Source: Pusillimonas sp044464525 (lineage in GTDB: Bacteria; Pseudomonadota; Gammaproteobacteria; Burkholderiales; Burkholderiaceae_B). From it: a DNA stretch of 64,000 nt. The stretch lies in the NCBI RefSeq assembly GCF_044464525.1, contig NZ_JBIQLE010000002.1, positions 147,716-211,715 on the forward strand. The letters are read 5' to 3'. Both the position numbers and the translations under genes were made by a program. How positions within the stretch are numbered: position 1 is the first letter of the stretch; every line of letters starts with the position of its first letter. The notes under the pieces are model-generated. The model saw only the letters and a program-made list of their open reading frames with translations, made no database searches and was not told where the DNA came from. Of this stretch, positions 9,571 to 16,966 are shown in pieces.

Positions 9571-10776
9571 ATGCCTTCATACCAGTACGAAGCCGTAGAC
9601 GCCACCGGCCGAAGCGACCGCGGCATGATAGATGCCGACAGCGAACGCAGCGCCCGCCAGGCCTTGCGCGCACGGGGCCTCCTGCCTTTGTCGGTGCGCG
9701 AAACTCGCAAGCGGGCAGGGCAGAGCTGGTCCGCCGGTGCAAAAATCGGCGATTCCGACCTGGGCTGGCTGACTCGCCAGCTTGCCAGCCTGGTGGCCGC
9801 TCGCCTGCCGCTTGAAGCCGCCTTGCGCGCCACTATGGAACAGGCTGAGCGCAGGCACGTCGCTCAGACTCTGGCCGCCGTGCGCGACGATGTGCGCGCC
9901 GGCCATCGCCTTGGTGAAGCCCTGGCGGCTCATCCGCGCGATTTTCCGGAAATCTATCGGGCCCTGGTCGATGCCGGCGAGCAGTCGGGCGACCTGGCCC
10001 AGGTACTTGAAAAGCTCGCCGACTATATCGAATCGCGCGGCGCCTTGCGCAACAAGGTGTTGACGGCCTTCATCTACCCCGTCATCGTCACTATCGTGTC
10101 GATCGGCATCGTTATCTTTCTGCTCAGCTACGTCGTACCGCAGGTAGTGGGCGCCTTCACCCAGGCCCACCAAACCTTGCCATTGCTTACCCGCATCATG
10201 CTGGCTTCCAGCGACTTCGCGCGCGAATGGGGGCTGCTTACCGTCTCGACCCTCGTCGCGCTTTTTACTCTCTGGCGCCTGAGCTTGCGCAACCCCGCGG
10301 CCCGCCTGGCCTGGCATTCCCGTGTCCTGCGGCTGCCGATAGTCGGCCGCTACGCCATGGGCGTCGACGTCGCGCGCTTTGCGGCCACTTTGGCCATATT
10401 GACAGGCAGCAACGTGCCTTTGCTGACCGCGCTGGACGCATCGCGCCGCACGCTGAAGAATCGCAAGCTGCAAGCGGCCGTCGACGAGGCCACCCATCGC
10501 GTCCGCGAGGGCAGCCCGCTGGCCCAGGCCCTGCAGGCGCAAAAGGTGTTTCCTCCGCTGCTCATCCATCTTGTCGGCAGCGGCGAGCGCACCGGCGAGT
10601 TGCCCGCCATGCTCGATCGCGCCGCCAATGTATTGGCGGTCGAACTGGAACGGCGCGCCATGACCATGACGGCCGTGCTCGAGCCGATGATGATCTTGAT
10701 CATGGGCGGAATAGTGCTGGTCATCGTGCTGGCCGTGATGATGCCCATTATCGAGATCAACCAGCTGGTGCAATAG
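9571..10776 (+). CDS. gspF: type II secretion inner-membrane platform protein GspF
   Basis: Polytopic platform protein. 401 residues, the usual GspF length, with two T2SSF domains and three membrane segments (about 165-190, 218-240 and 368-392). Diagnostic motifs are LTRQLASLVAARLPLEAAL in the first half and RFAATLAILTGSNVPLLTAL in the second, plus the repeated H..G.G E.SG/ERTGEL signatures. It ends the secretion operon; no gspC follows. Confidence 0.97.
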   Translation: MPSYQYEAVDATGRSDRGMIDADSERSARQALRARGLLPLSVRETRKRAGQSWSAGAKIGDSDLGWLTRQLASLVAARLPLEAALRATMEQAERRHVAQTLAAVRDDVRAGHRLGEALAAHPRDFPEIYRALVDAGEQSGDLAQVLEKLADYIESRGALRNKVLTAFIYPVIVTIVSIGIVIFLLSYVVPQVVGAFTQAHQTLPLLTRIMLASSDFAREWGLLTVSTLVALFTLWRLSLRNPAARLAWHSRVLRLPIVGRYAMGVDVARFAATLAILTGSNVPLLTALDASRRTLKNRKLQAAVDEATHRVREGSPLAQALQAQKVFPPLLIHLVGSGERTGELPAMLDRAANVLAVELERRAMTMTAVLEPMMILIMGGIVLVIVLAVMMPIIEINQLVQ

Positions 10777-10858
10777 CGGGCTGCCCGAAATCTAACACCC
10801 TGGGCGGCTACGACGAAAGCTCGCGCAGCGCCAGAATAAAAGGAGGGGATATCGGCGA

Positions 10859-10993
10859 TTATTTCTTCGTCGCAATGCCCAGGGCCAGCCCAATGCCTAT
10901 GCCTATTCCAACACCGACCCCGATGTTGTCCATCACGACTCCGTATGTCGCGCCGATGGCTATGCCAATGGCAATCCATAAGCTTGATGTCAT
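10859..10993 (-). CDS. 44-residue glycine-zipper membrane microprotein
   Basis: A short frame on the minus strand encodes 44 residues beginning MTSSLWIAIGIAIGATYG and ending GLALGIATKK. Nearly the whole chain is a glycine-spaced hydrophobic stretch (G-x-G and G-x-x-x-G), typical of small glycine-zipper membrane proteins that are common in proteobacteria and rarely characterised. It is convergent to gspF. The Shine-Dalgarno sequence is not obvious. Codon use and the uninterrupted, family-like sequence argue it is real, but there is no functional clue. Confidence 0.6.
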   Translation of the reverse strand: MTSSLWIAIGIAIGATYGVVMDNIGVGVGIGIGIGLALGIATKK

Positions 10994-11179
10994 GAATTTA
11001 CGATAGCATCGATCAAGTAAGCCTGGCAGCTACAAAGAGTTCCTGTGGCTACAAACAGTGACGTCACCAAGTTGCAGACACATTTGCCTCCAGGCCGACC
11101 GTGCGCAGAGCCAAAGCGCATGATATGGTTGACGACATGCAGTCATTTCGCTCAACCAATGTAGAAACGGAGCCATTCC

Positions 11180-11569
11180 ATGAAAGGTTTTATAGACGAT
11201 ATTGAAAAACTCACGGTAGAAAACGATCTATTCCGCAAGGTGCTCTATACCGGCAAGCATATGCAGCTGGTGCTCATGACGCTTCAGCCGGGCGAGAAAA
11301 TCGGCTCCGAAGTTCACGAAGGCCATGATCAATTTTTCCGCATCGAAGCGGGCGAGGGGGAAGTCGTGATCGACGGCAAGGCAACGCCGATCAAAGACGA
11401 TGACGCCATCATCGTCCCGGCGGGCGCCCAGCACAACGTCATCAACAAAGGCTCGGCGCCGCTGCGCTTGTACACCTTGTACGGCCCGCCCGAGCACCGC
11501 GACGGCGTGGTCCACGCCACCAAGGCCGACGAAAAAGAAGAGCACTTCGACGGCAAGACCACCGAGTAA
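11180..11569 (+). CDS. cupin-domain protein
   Basis: 129-residue single-domain cupin. The two cupin motifs are visible: motif 1 around residues 38-56 (G-x5-H-E-G-H-D-Q-F-F-R-x-E, where the His and Glu bind metal) and motif 2 around P-A-G-A-Q-H-N-V-I-N (about 80-90). The C-terminus is charged and ends in DGKTTE. Family members of this size are mannose-6-phosphate-isomerase-like or dioxygenase-like folds with mostly unknown substrates. It stands alone with its own terminator. An RBS (ACGGAGCC) lies 8-10 nt before the ATG. Confidence 0.88.
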   Translation: MKGFIDDIEKLTVENDLFRKVLYTGKHMQLVLMTLQPGEKIGSEVHEGHDQFFRIEAGEGEVVIDGKATPIKDDDAIIVPAGAQHNVINKGSAPLRLYTLYGPPEHRDGVVHATKADEKEEHFDGKTTE

Positions 11570-11620
11570 TATCCGTGTGTGCGGTGCATCACCCCCACGC
11601 CTGAAGTATTTTCGCCTTAC

Positions 11621-11662
11621 TGAGCCCTGCCAGCGTATCCCTGTTGGCAGGGCTCATTGTTT
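11621..11662 (+). terminator. rho-independent terminator after the cupin gene
   Basis: Perfect 11-bp stem TGAGCCCTGCC / GGCAGGGCTCA (11621-11631 and 11646-11656) with a 14-nt loop, followed by TTGTTTT. Placed about 50 nt downstream of the cupin stop codon. Confidence 0.85.
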
Positions 11663-12012
11663 TGAACGCAGCCTGTTAATTGGCTTGCCTGCCAGGACGC
11701 AGGAGTATGCAGCACCGCGTTCTACTTGTGTGTTCACCACGGCGTGGATAAGAAGGGCTTTGGGGGAGCAAGCGCGCAAGCCGGGCCATTAAAGGAAAGC
11801 AGAATGCCGACATTCAAGGACGCTCACTCTTTACTTTACATAATATACATTATGCGTCATTTATCCATCTATCAAGACGACAACTTCCAAGGTATTACGG
11901 CTTTCCTCTTGGCCCGGTAGTTCCTCTTTCGCGAACATCCTCGGCTCATTCCGGCTCGGTTTGAGCCTCGTTATCTTCCGCAGCTTGAACCTTGCGATGC
12001 CAATTGAACGGC
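11663..12012. other. gene-free interval with AT-rich patch
   Basis: About 350 bases between the cupin terminator and the end of the convergent adenosyltransferase gene. I see no credible gene. An AT-rich patch near 11826-11870 contains the inverted repeat CATAAT-atac-ATTATG (11839-11854), which could be a protein-binding site or chance. Confidence 0.5.
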
Positions 12013-12609
12013 CTACCGCGGCGAGTTCGAATCCGCGTCGGATTCGCGGTTCCATAAAACGTCCGGCCGGCCGGCGGCACGGTTCAGCGCCCGGGCCAGC
12101 ACGAAGCAAAGGTCGGAAAGACGGTTCAGGTATTGAACGAGGAATCTTGCCGGTTCGCCCAACGGCCCTTCGCTTGCGGCCGCATCTGTCTTTTCCATCG
12201 CAAACACCGATCGCTCGGCGCGCCGGCATACGGTACGAGCCACGTGCGCCAAGGCGGCCGCGCGCGTGCCGCCCGGCAGGATGAATTCCCGCAATGCGCC
12301 AAGATCGGCGTTGTAGCGCGCCAGCGTTTGCTCCAGGTAAATCACCTGCTTTTCGGTCACGGCCGTGTGGCCCGGGATGCAAAGCTCGGCGCCAAGATCG
12401 AACAAATCGTTCTGCACGCACGCCAGCACGGCATCCACATCGTCCGGCAGCGCCTCGGCGCGCAGCAGGCCCAGCATGCTGTTCAGCTCGTCCACGTCTC
12501 CCATGGCCGCAATGCGCGGCGCGTCCTTGCTGATGCGGCCGCCGTCGCCCAGGCTGGTCATGCCCTGGTCGCCGCCGCGCGTGGTGATGATGGAAAGACG
12601 TGTGGCCAT
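12013..12609 (-). CDS. PduO-type cob(I)alamin adenosyltransferase
   Basis: Transfers the adenosyl group of ATP to cob(I)alamin (or cobyrinate a,c-diamide) to make adenosylcobalamin. 198 residues, normal for the PduO/MMAB family. The ATP-binding N-terminal loop TTRGGDQGMTSLGDGGR (9-25) and the helical bundle signature HVARTVCRRAERS (about 121-133) with YLNRLSDLCFVLAR near the C-terminus are diagnostic. No cobalamin riboswitch or B12-dependent enzyme is adjacent, so its job here is general cofactor supply. It is monocistronic on the minus strand. Confidence 0.92.
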   Translation of the reverse strand: MATRLSIITTRGGDQGMTSLGDGGRISKDAPRIAAMGDVDELNSMLGLLRAEALPDDVDAVLACVQNDLFDLGAELCIPGHTAVTEKQVIYLEQTLARYNADLGALREFILPGGTRAAALAHVARTVCRRAERSVFAMEKTDAAASEGPLGEPARFLVQYLNRLSDLCFVLARALNRAAGRPDVLWNRESDADSNSPR

Positions 12610-12883
12610 GATTATGTGTGATCCTTTGGTGTCAAAAATCTACGCTGATACCGCCTCATGCTGAGTCAGACTCAGGTTTCGACCGCCAACAGCTGTCAAA
12701 AACCACACGCAACGAAGATTGCGCGGCCTGGAGCGTAGACAGAGAATACCTGAAGCGGCGCAAGGTTCCGGCGCTGACGGTCTGCGCCCTACTCTTCTCT
12801 TGTATCAGGCAAGCGGCCGAGCATCTTGCCCGATGCGAACAGCCTGACGGCGAGTCCTCGGCAAAGACAGCCCAGCACGCTTC

Positions 12884-13483
12884 TTACACGATTCGGCAAA
12901 CCTCGTCGAAATCCAGCCGCGGCAACCGGGCAAACAGGCCACTGGAATCTCCATGCCCAAGATTGCAAAGGAAATTGGTTTTGACCGTTGTACCCGACCA
13001 GAATTCGCGATCGACACCGGCTGCATCGAACCCCGACATCGGCCCGCAGTCAAGCCCAATACATCGGGCGGCAAGAATAAAGTACCCGCCTTGCAGGCTT
13101 GAGTTCTGAAACGCCGCGCGCTCAGTACGCGCGCTATTTTGTGGATCGGAGAACAGCGTGTGCATGACGGAGCTGTGAGCGAACAGCCTGGGCAGATGAC
13201 GATAGAATTCGGTGTCGTAGCCGATGATGGCGGTGACCGGAGCGGCCATGCTCTTTTCTACGTTTCCGCCGGATAGGTGGGGTTTCAGCCTGGCTTTAGC
13301 CGCCGCGGAGCGCAAGAATATGATCCGTGCCGGCGATGAGTTGGCAGAAGTGGGGGCCCATTTCATCAACTCGTACAGACGATGCAGCTCGTCGTCTGAA
13401 ACGGGGGCGTCCGTCCAGGCATTGTGAGTGCGCGCATTGCGAAACAGTCTATCCAATATCGAGTCGGGAATCATGTAGTTCAT
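12884..13483 (-). CDS. rutE: RutE-like flavin nitroreductase-fold reductase
   Basis: FMN-dependent reductase of the nitroreductase superfamily; RutE reduces malonic semialdehyde to 3-hydroxypropionate in pyrimidine-ring catabolism. The 199-residue sequence tracks RutE closely along its length: N-terminal ARTHNAW, ELMKWAPTSANSSPARI (about 39-55), FQNSSLQGGYFILAARCIGLDCGPMSGFD and the end GDSSGLFARLPRLDFDEVC. None of rutABCDF is nearby; instead it is the last gene of the minus-strand ABC/VOC operon, and the DapA-like pseudogene ends 54 nt upstream. The actual substrate may therefore be another semialdehyde or nitro/quinone compound. Confidence 0.85.
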   Translation of the reverse strand: MNYMIPDSILDRLFRNARTHNAWTDAPVSDDELHRLYELMKWAPTSANSSPARIIFLRSAAAKARLKPHLSGGNVEKSMAAPVTAIIGYDTEFYRHLPRLFAHSSVMHTLFSDPQNSARTERAAFQNSSLQGGYFILAARCIGLDCGPMSGFDAAGVDREFWSGTTVKTNFLCNLGHGDSSGLFARLPRLDFDEVCRIV

Positions 13484-13537
13484 TAACAGGCCGAAGACAA
13501 AAGAGCTTGGGTTGCGTGCCCGTAGCCGCAGGCCTCA

Positions 13538-14270
13538 TCAACCTGTCTGTGTCGATGCACTTGCGCCCTCCTCGGAAGCCAACATGGCAATTCGTTGAAC
13601 CACAGCCTCGACCTCGGCGCGTGCCTGCTTTGTCAGGGGCATGATGGGCGGACGAGTGGGACCGGCATTTCGGCCGGCAAGCGCCATGGCCTCTTTGATG
13701 ACGACGGGAAAAGACCCCCCTGGGGGCCAAAAGCTGGAATTCGATTGACTGGGTAAGATCGCCCGCCGAATCCTTGATGCCTACGATGTTCTCAGCACTA
13801 TTCATGCAGCGCGTCAGGGTCTTGGGCAAGACGTTCACGCTGGTACGCGGTGGATTGTTGTACAGCATGACCGGAAGCTTGGTGGCCTTGGCCACGGCGA
13901 CATAGTGTTCAATCAACTCTTCTTGACTGGGTTGCGCGAAATATGGCGTTATAACGAGTGCCAGATCTGCCCCGATGGACTCAGCCGCCTTGGTGAATTC
14001 GATCGCCTGGCTGGTGGTTACCGCCCCGGTACCCGCATAAACCGGTACTCTCGCGTCCGTAACTTCAACCGCTTTTTCCAGCAGTTGCAAGTGTTCCTTT
14101 ACAGTCAGGGAGAAGAATTCGCCCTGGCTTCCAGCCACTGATATGCCGTGCACCCCTGCAGCGATATAGCCCTCTATAAGCTCTGCCACCTTGGCGAGGT
14201 CTAGTTCGTAATTGCTCTTGAACGGTGTGGCCATTGCCGGCACGACACCGTGAAATCTAGTGATGTCCAT
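13538..14270 (-). pseudogene. broken dihydrodipicolinate-synthase-family (DapA) gene
   Basis: The N-terminal 183 residues are a good DapA/NAL-type class I aldolase: GVVPAMATPF, G-S-Q-G-E phosphate/pyruvate loop (47-51), YNNPPRTS with the catalytic Tyr, and GIKDSAGD with the Schiff-base Lys (166). After EFQLLAP the frame is lost at a run of G/C (about 13714-13726). The family C-terminus resumes in another frame as GSFPVVIKEAMALAGRNAG...PPIMPL and ends at 13538. About 60-70 residues that normally lie between the Lys motif and the FPVVIKE motif are missing, so this is an internal deletion plus a frameshift, not just a one-base error. It is preceded by a good RBS (GGAGACAAG) and sits between the ATPase gene and rutE. 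Confidence 0.85.
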
Positions 14271-15096
14271 CTTGTCTCCATTGAATTGGCGTGTAGCCTT
14301 TTAATTGACGCCCATGATCTGTCCCAACTGGGCGACGTAACGCCCAAACTCCACTGCCTCCTTGCTGGCGCGGGGGTCTCTGGGCCGCGGGAGGTTTATC
14401 CTGATGTCCTCGATGATGCGTCCGGGGGTGTTCAGACATAACCAATATCCGGTCTGACAAAAACACAGCTTCCGCGATGCTGTGCGTGATCAGCAGGACG
14501 GTCTGACGCATTTCCTGCCACAGCCTGAGCAGCTCTACGTTCAATTGATCGCGGGTAAGAGCATCCAGAGCGCCGAAAGGCTCATCGAGCAGCAGGACCT
14601 TGGGTCGCGTAACCAGAATCTGCCCCAGCGCGGCGCGCTGTCGCATGCCGCCCGAAAGCTGATGTGGATAGCTACTGCGGAATTTTTCCAGCTTAAGCAC
14701 GGGAAGCAATGCCTCAACGCGCTCGTCAAGCTCTTTTTTAGGAAGTTTTCGCACCTCGGCAGCCAGCCGCAAGTTGGCCTCGACAGTATCCCAGGGCAGC
14801 ATATTGTGAGTTTGAAACACCACGCCCACGTCATCGGACATGTCACGGTGCGATTGGCGATGTCCGAATATACGCACTTCTCCGCCGTCATCAGGATCAA
14901 GCAATCCGGAAACGACCCTTAACAACGTGCTCTTTCCGCAACCGCTTGGGCCGAGAATGGAAACAAATTCACCCTCTGGTATTGTGAAGTTAACCTCTTG
15001 CAAGGCCTGGATCTTCACGTGGCTGTCAAAGGTCTTGCCCACCTTGACAACGTGGATGGCAAGCTCGGCTCTGGGTGCTGCATGGTCGACTGTCAC
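14257..15096 (-). CDS. ABC transporter ATP-binding protein, SsuB/TauB type, frameshifted near its end
   Basis: Nucleotide-binding subunit of a nitrate/sulfonate/taurine-type importer. Start is GTG (15096) with AAGGA overlapping the previous stop. Walker A GPSGCGKST (about 49-57), Q-loop VVFQTHNMLPW, signature LSGGMRQR (about 143-150), Walker B VLLLDEPFGALD and the H-loop THSIAEA are all intact. At a five-base G run (14424-14428) the frame changes: the expected tail PGRIIEDIRINLPRPR...GQIMGVN is encoded in the next frame and would stop at 14301, whereas the read frame ends in an unrelated basic tail. The catalytic core is complete, so it may still function, or the shift may be an assembly error. 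Confidence 0.8.
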   Translation of the reverse strand: MTVDHAAPRAELAIHVVKVGKTFDSHVKIQALQEVNFTIPEGEFVSILGPSGCGKSTLLRVVSGLLDPDDGGEVRIFGHRQSHRDMSDDVGVVFQTHNMLPWDTVEANLRLAAEVRKLPKKELDERVEALLPVLKLEKFRSSYPHQLSGGMRQRAALGQILVTRPKVLLLDEPFGALDALTRDQLNVELLRLWQEMRQTVLLITHSIAEAVFLSDRILVMSEHPRTHHRGHQDKPPAAQRPPRQQGGSGVWALRRPVGTDHGRQLKGYTPIQWRQDGHH

Positions 15097-15107
15097 AGAT
15101 GCATTCC

Positions 15108-15509
15108 TTATTTCTTGGCGCCCACCCAGCCGCCTTCCGAGATGTCGAAGATGATCCCATCAGGGTCGCGGAACTTCATTTCGTAGTAGAGACTGCTTTT
15201 ATCGTGCGGAAGGTCAAGAAAAAAAGTACCGCCATTGTCCTCGATGACCTTCCTCTGGGCATCGACATCGTCGACCCAGAATCCGAAATGGTGTGTACCT
15301 GTCCAATCTTTACCTCGCTCCAAGCCCGCCGCCTCGTCGGTCTTGTACTTGAGCAGCGCAAGACAGACGACGCCATCGGAAAGATAGATGCCATCGGCGA
15401 TGGGGGAATAGGTGGGTTCGACAATTTCCATATCGAAAACCTTGCTATAAAACTGGGCTGCTTTCTCGGGGTCAGAAACAGCTAGTGCGATGTGTCGTAG
15501 CTTTGCCAT
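15108..15509 (-). CDS. VOC (glyoxalase/bleomycin-resistance) family protein
   Basis: 133-residue single vicinal-oxygen-chelate domain. The two beta-alpha-beta-beta-beta halves are visible (LRHIALAVSDPEKAAQFYSKVFDM, then THHFGFWVDDVDAQRKVIEDNGG), with candidate metal ligands His6 in the first strand and His92/93. The last strand reads DPDGIIFDIS, where a Glu is more usual. Function cannot be fixed: glyoxalase-like isomerase, lyase or dioxygenase activities all occur. It has a strong RBS (AGGAGG) and lies between permease and ATPase genes of one operon, so it probably acts on the imported compound or a product of it. Confidence 0.85.
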   Translation of the reverse strand: MAKLRHIALAVSDPEKAAQFYSKVFDMEIVEPTYSPIADGIYLSDGVVCLALLKYKTDEAAGLERGKDWTGTHHFGFWVDDVDAQRKVIEDNGGTFFLDLPHDKSSLYYEMKFRDPDGIIFDISEGGWVGAKK

Positions 15510-15572
15510 GTTGTCGCCTCCTTGAGCGAATAAGATAACGTCGTAATTAAATTCTGAAAGCTTGGAAGTAGA

Positions 15573-16340
15573 TCAAAGCCCGCGCCACCACACCCGCTTG
15601 GCGATCAGTTCGATCACTAGATAAAGCAAAGCGGCCAAGGCCGAAACAGTGATCAACGCAGCGAAAAGATAATCAGTGCGCGCATTGGCCGTTGTATTCA
15701 AAATGAGATGGCCCAAACCATGCTCTGAGCCGACAAACTCGCCGACGATGGCGCCGATAACGGCCAGCGGCATTGCCTGCTTGCATCCGTCCATGATGGA
15801 AGGCAAAGCGGAAGGTACATAGAGCCGCTTGAACATCACCCAGCCCGGGGCCCTTATGGCTCGAAAGTGCTCGATCAGATTGGAAGGCGTTGCGGCCAGG
15901 CCTCCCATCGTCGCAATGACCACCGGAAAGAAAGCGAACAGGAAGGCCATGAGTATCTTGGATATCTCCCCGTATCCGAACCAGATGATCATGAGCGGCG
16001 CAAGCGCGATCTTGGGTATGCCCTGGAACACGACGATGAAGGGATACAGCGTGCGCCTGACGAAGGACCAGGAATGAATGATCGCCCCAAGAAGCACCCC
16101 TGCCACCACGGCTCCGGCAAAGCCAAACAGAACTTCCCGGGTGGTGATCCACGATTGCAGCAGCAAATTGGCTCTGTTGTCCCACATGCTTTGCAGCACG
16201 CTTGACAAAGTCGGCAGCAGGTAGGGCTTGATGTTGAATATATCGACCGCAAGCTCCCACAAGACGGCAAACACAATGAATACCGCCAAGGGGTCTACAT
16301 AAGCACGCCATTCGATCCGTCGCCTCAACGATCGCTGCAT
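15573..16340 (-). CDS. ABC transporter permease, SsuC/TauC type
   Basis: Inner-membrane permease of the nitrate/sulfonate/taurine family. 255 residues with about six membrane segments, and the cytoplasmic EAA loop GGLAATPSNLIEHFRAIRAPGWVMFKRLYVPSALPSIMDG (about 148-187) that contacts the ATPase. Length matches the family (about 250-270). RBS AGGAGA precedes the ATG. It works with the ATPase at 14257-15096 and the binding protein at 16967-17974, with VOC genes interleaved on both sides. Confidence 0.93.
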   Translation of the reverse strand: MQRSLRRRIEWRAYVDPLAVFIVFAVLWELAVDIFNIKPYLLPTLSSVLQSMWDNRANLLLQSWITTREVLFGFAGAVVAGVLLGAIIHSWSFVRRTLYPFIVVFQGIPKIALAPLMIIWFGYGEISKILMAFLFAFFPVVIATMGGLAATPSNLIEHFRAIRAPGWVMFKRLYVPSALPSIMDGCKQAMPLAVIGAIVGEFVGSEHGLGHLILNTTANARTDYLFAALITVSALAALLYLVIELIAKRVWWRGL

Positions 16341-16419
16341 GAAAGTCTCCTGAAGTTATTGTTATGGTGACGAGAGGCGGCTATGGGGTCACGTATTTCA
16401 TGCGTGACCCGCACTGCCA

Positions 16420-16956
16420 TCAGTCGGGCTTTGTTGGCGCCCAGTCTGGGGGCGGTACAACGAACCGGCTGAATTCCCATTGATCGAAGGCGTGTATGTC
16501 GTTAGGCCACACACTGGGGGTATGAGGCTGTTCGGGCGTGACCTGCACCATCTCGGCATAAAACTCGCAATAGTTGCCGTCAGGATCCTCGAACACGAGA
16601 AATAGGTTCTCGCCCGGCCCGTGCTTGCCCACGCCCCTGACAATGGGTACATCATGCTTCTGCAAGTACTTGGCCGCCTCCTCAATTTCCGCAAGCGAAC
16701 CCAGTTGATACGAAAAATGCTCGAGCCCCGGGCGGCCTGGCTGGTATGTGCTCCCGTATAAGGGATGATCCTGAGGAATTTGTGCCAGTGCCAAATCGTG
16801 ATGATCGGTGCTGCAGCGTAAGAACGCCATTTGGTCCTCGATATAGTCGGATACCTCCAGACCCACCATCTTCGTATAGAACTCGACCGACTTGCGCAGA
16901 TCGCGAACGTTCAGGACTACGTGCCCGATACGCTGCGGCTTGGGACGACTCAGCAT
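16420..16956 (-). CDS. VOC family protein, extradiol-dioxygenase-like
   Basis: 178 residues with one VOC module plus a C-terminal extension. The first strand RIGHVVLNVRDLRKSVEFYTKMVGLEV carries His12; LEHFSYQL supplies a second His and YCEFYAEM a Glu, the 2-His-1-carboxylate set of Fe(II)/Mn(II) extradiol dioxygenases and related lyases. Two-domain catechol dioxygenases are about 300 residues, so this is a one-domain relative. Placed between the binding-protein gene (10 nt upstream) and the permease, with a hydrolase of the FAH family in the same operon, a ring-cleavage or isomerase role is plausible but inferred. Confidence 0.85.
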   Translation of the reverse strand: MLSRPKPQRIGHVVLNVRDLRKSVEFYTKMVGLEVSDYIEDQMAFLRCSTDHHDLALAQIPQDHPLYGSTYQPGRPGLEHFSYQLGSLAEIEEAAKYLQKHDVPIVRGVGKHGPGENLFLVFEDPDGNYCEFYAEMVQVTPEQPHTPSVWPNDIHAFDQWEFSRFVVPPPDWAPTKPD

Positions 16957-16966
16957 ATCGCCTCCG

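Noticed and set aside
8052..9833. 593-codon open frame on the minus strand antisense to gspE
   Set aside because: It is the antisense of gspE, gspD end and gspF start, has no family resemblance and no RBS; a long frame is expected opposite GC-rich genes.
9577..10773. 398-codon open frame antisense to gspF
   Set aside because: His/Gln/Gly-rich translation typical of an antisense GC-rich shadow, fully covered by a clear gspF.
11058..11067. Palindrome GTGACGTCAC upstream of the cupin gene
   Set aside because: A lone 10-bp palindrome without a regulator nearby; could be chance.
11726..11920. 64-codon frame in the gap after the cupin gene
   Set aside because: AT-rich tail, no RBS or conserved pattern.
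12609..12700. Possible cobalamin riboswitch upstream of the adenosyltransferase
   Set aside because: No B12-box-like sequence or suitable leader structure seen.
12618..13109. 163-codon plus-strand frame between the adenosyltransferase and rutE
   Set aside because: Overlaps rutE on the opposite strand, no RBS and no family resemblance; the 274-bp gap itself shows only a short palindrome CTGAGTCAGACTCAG at 12661.
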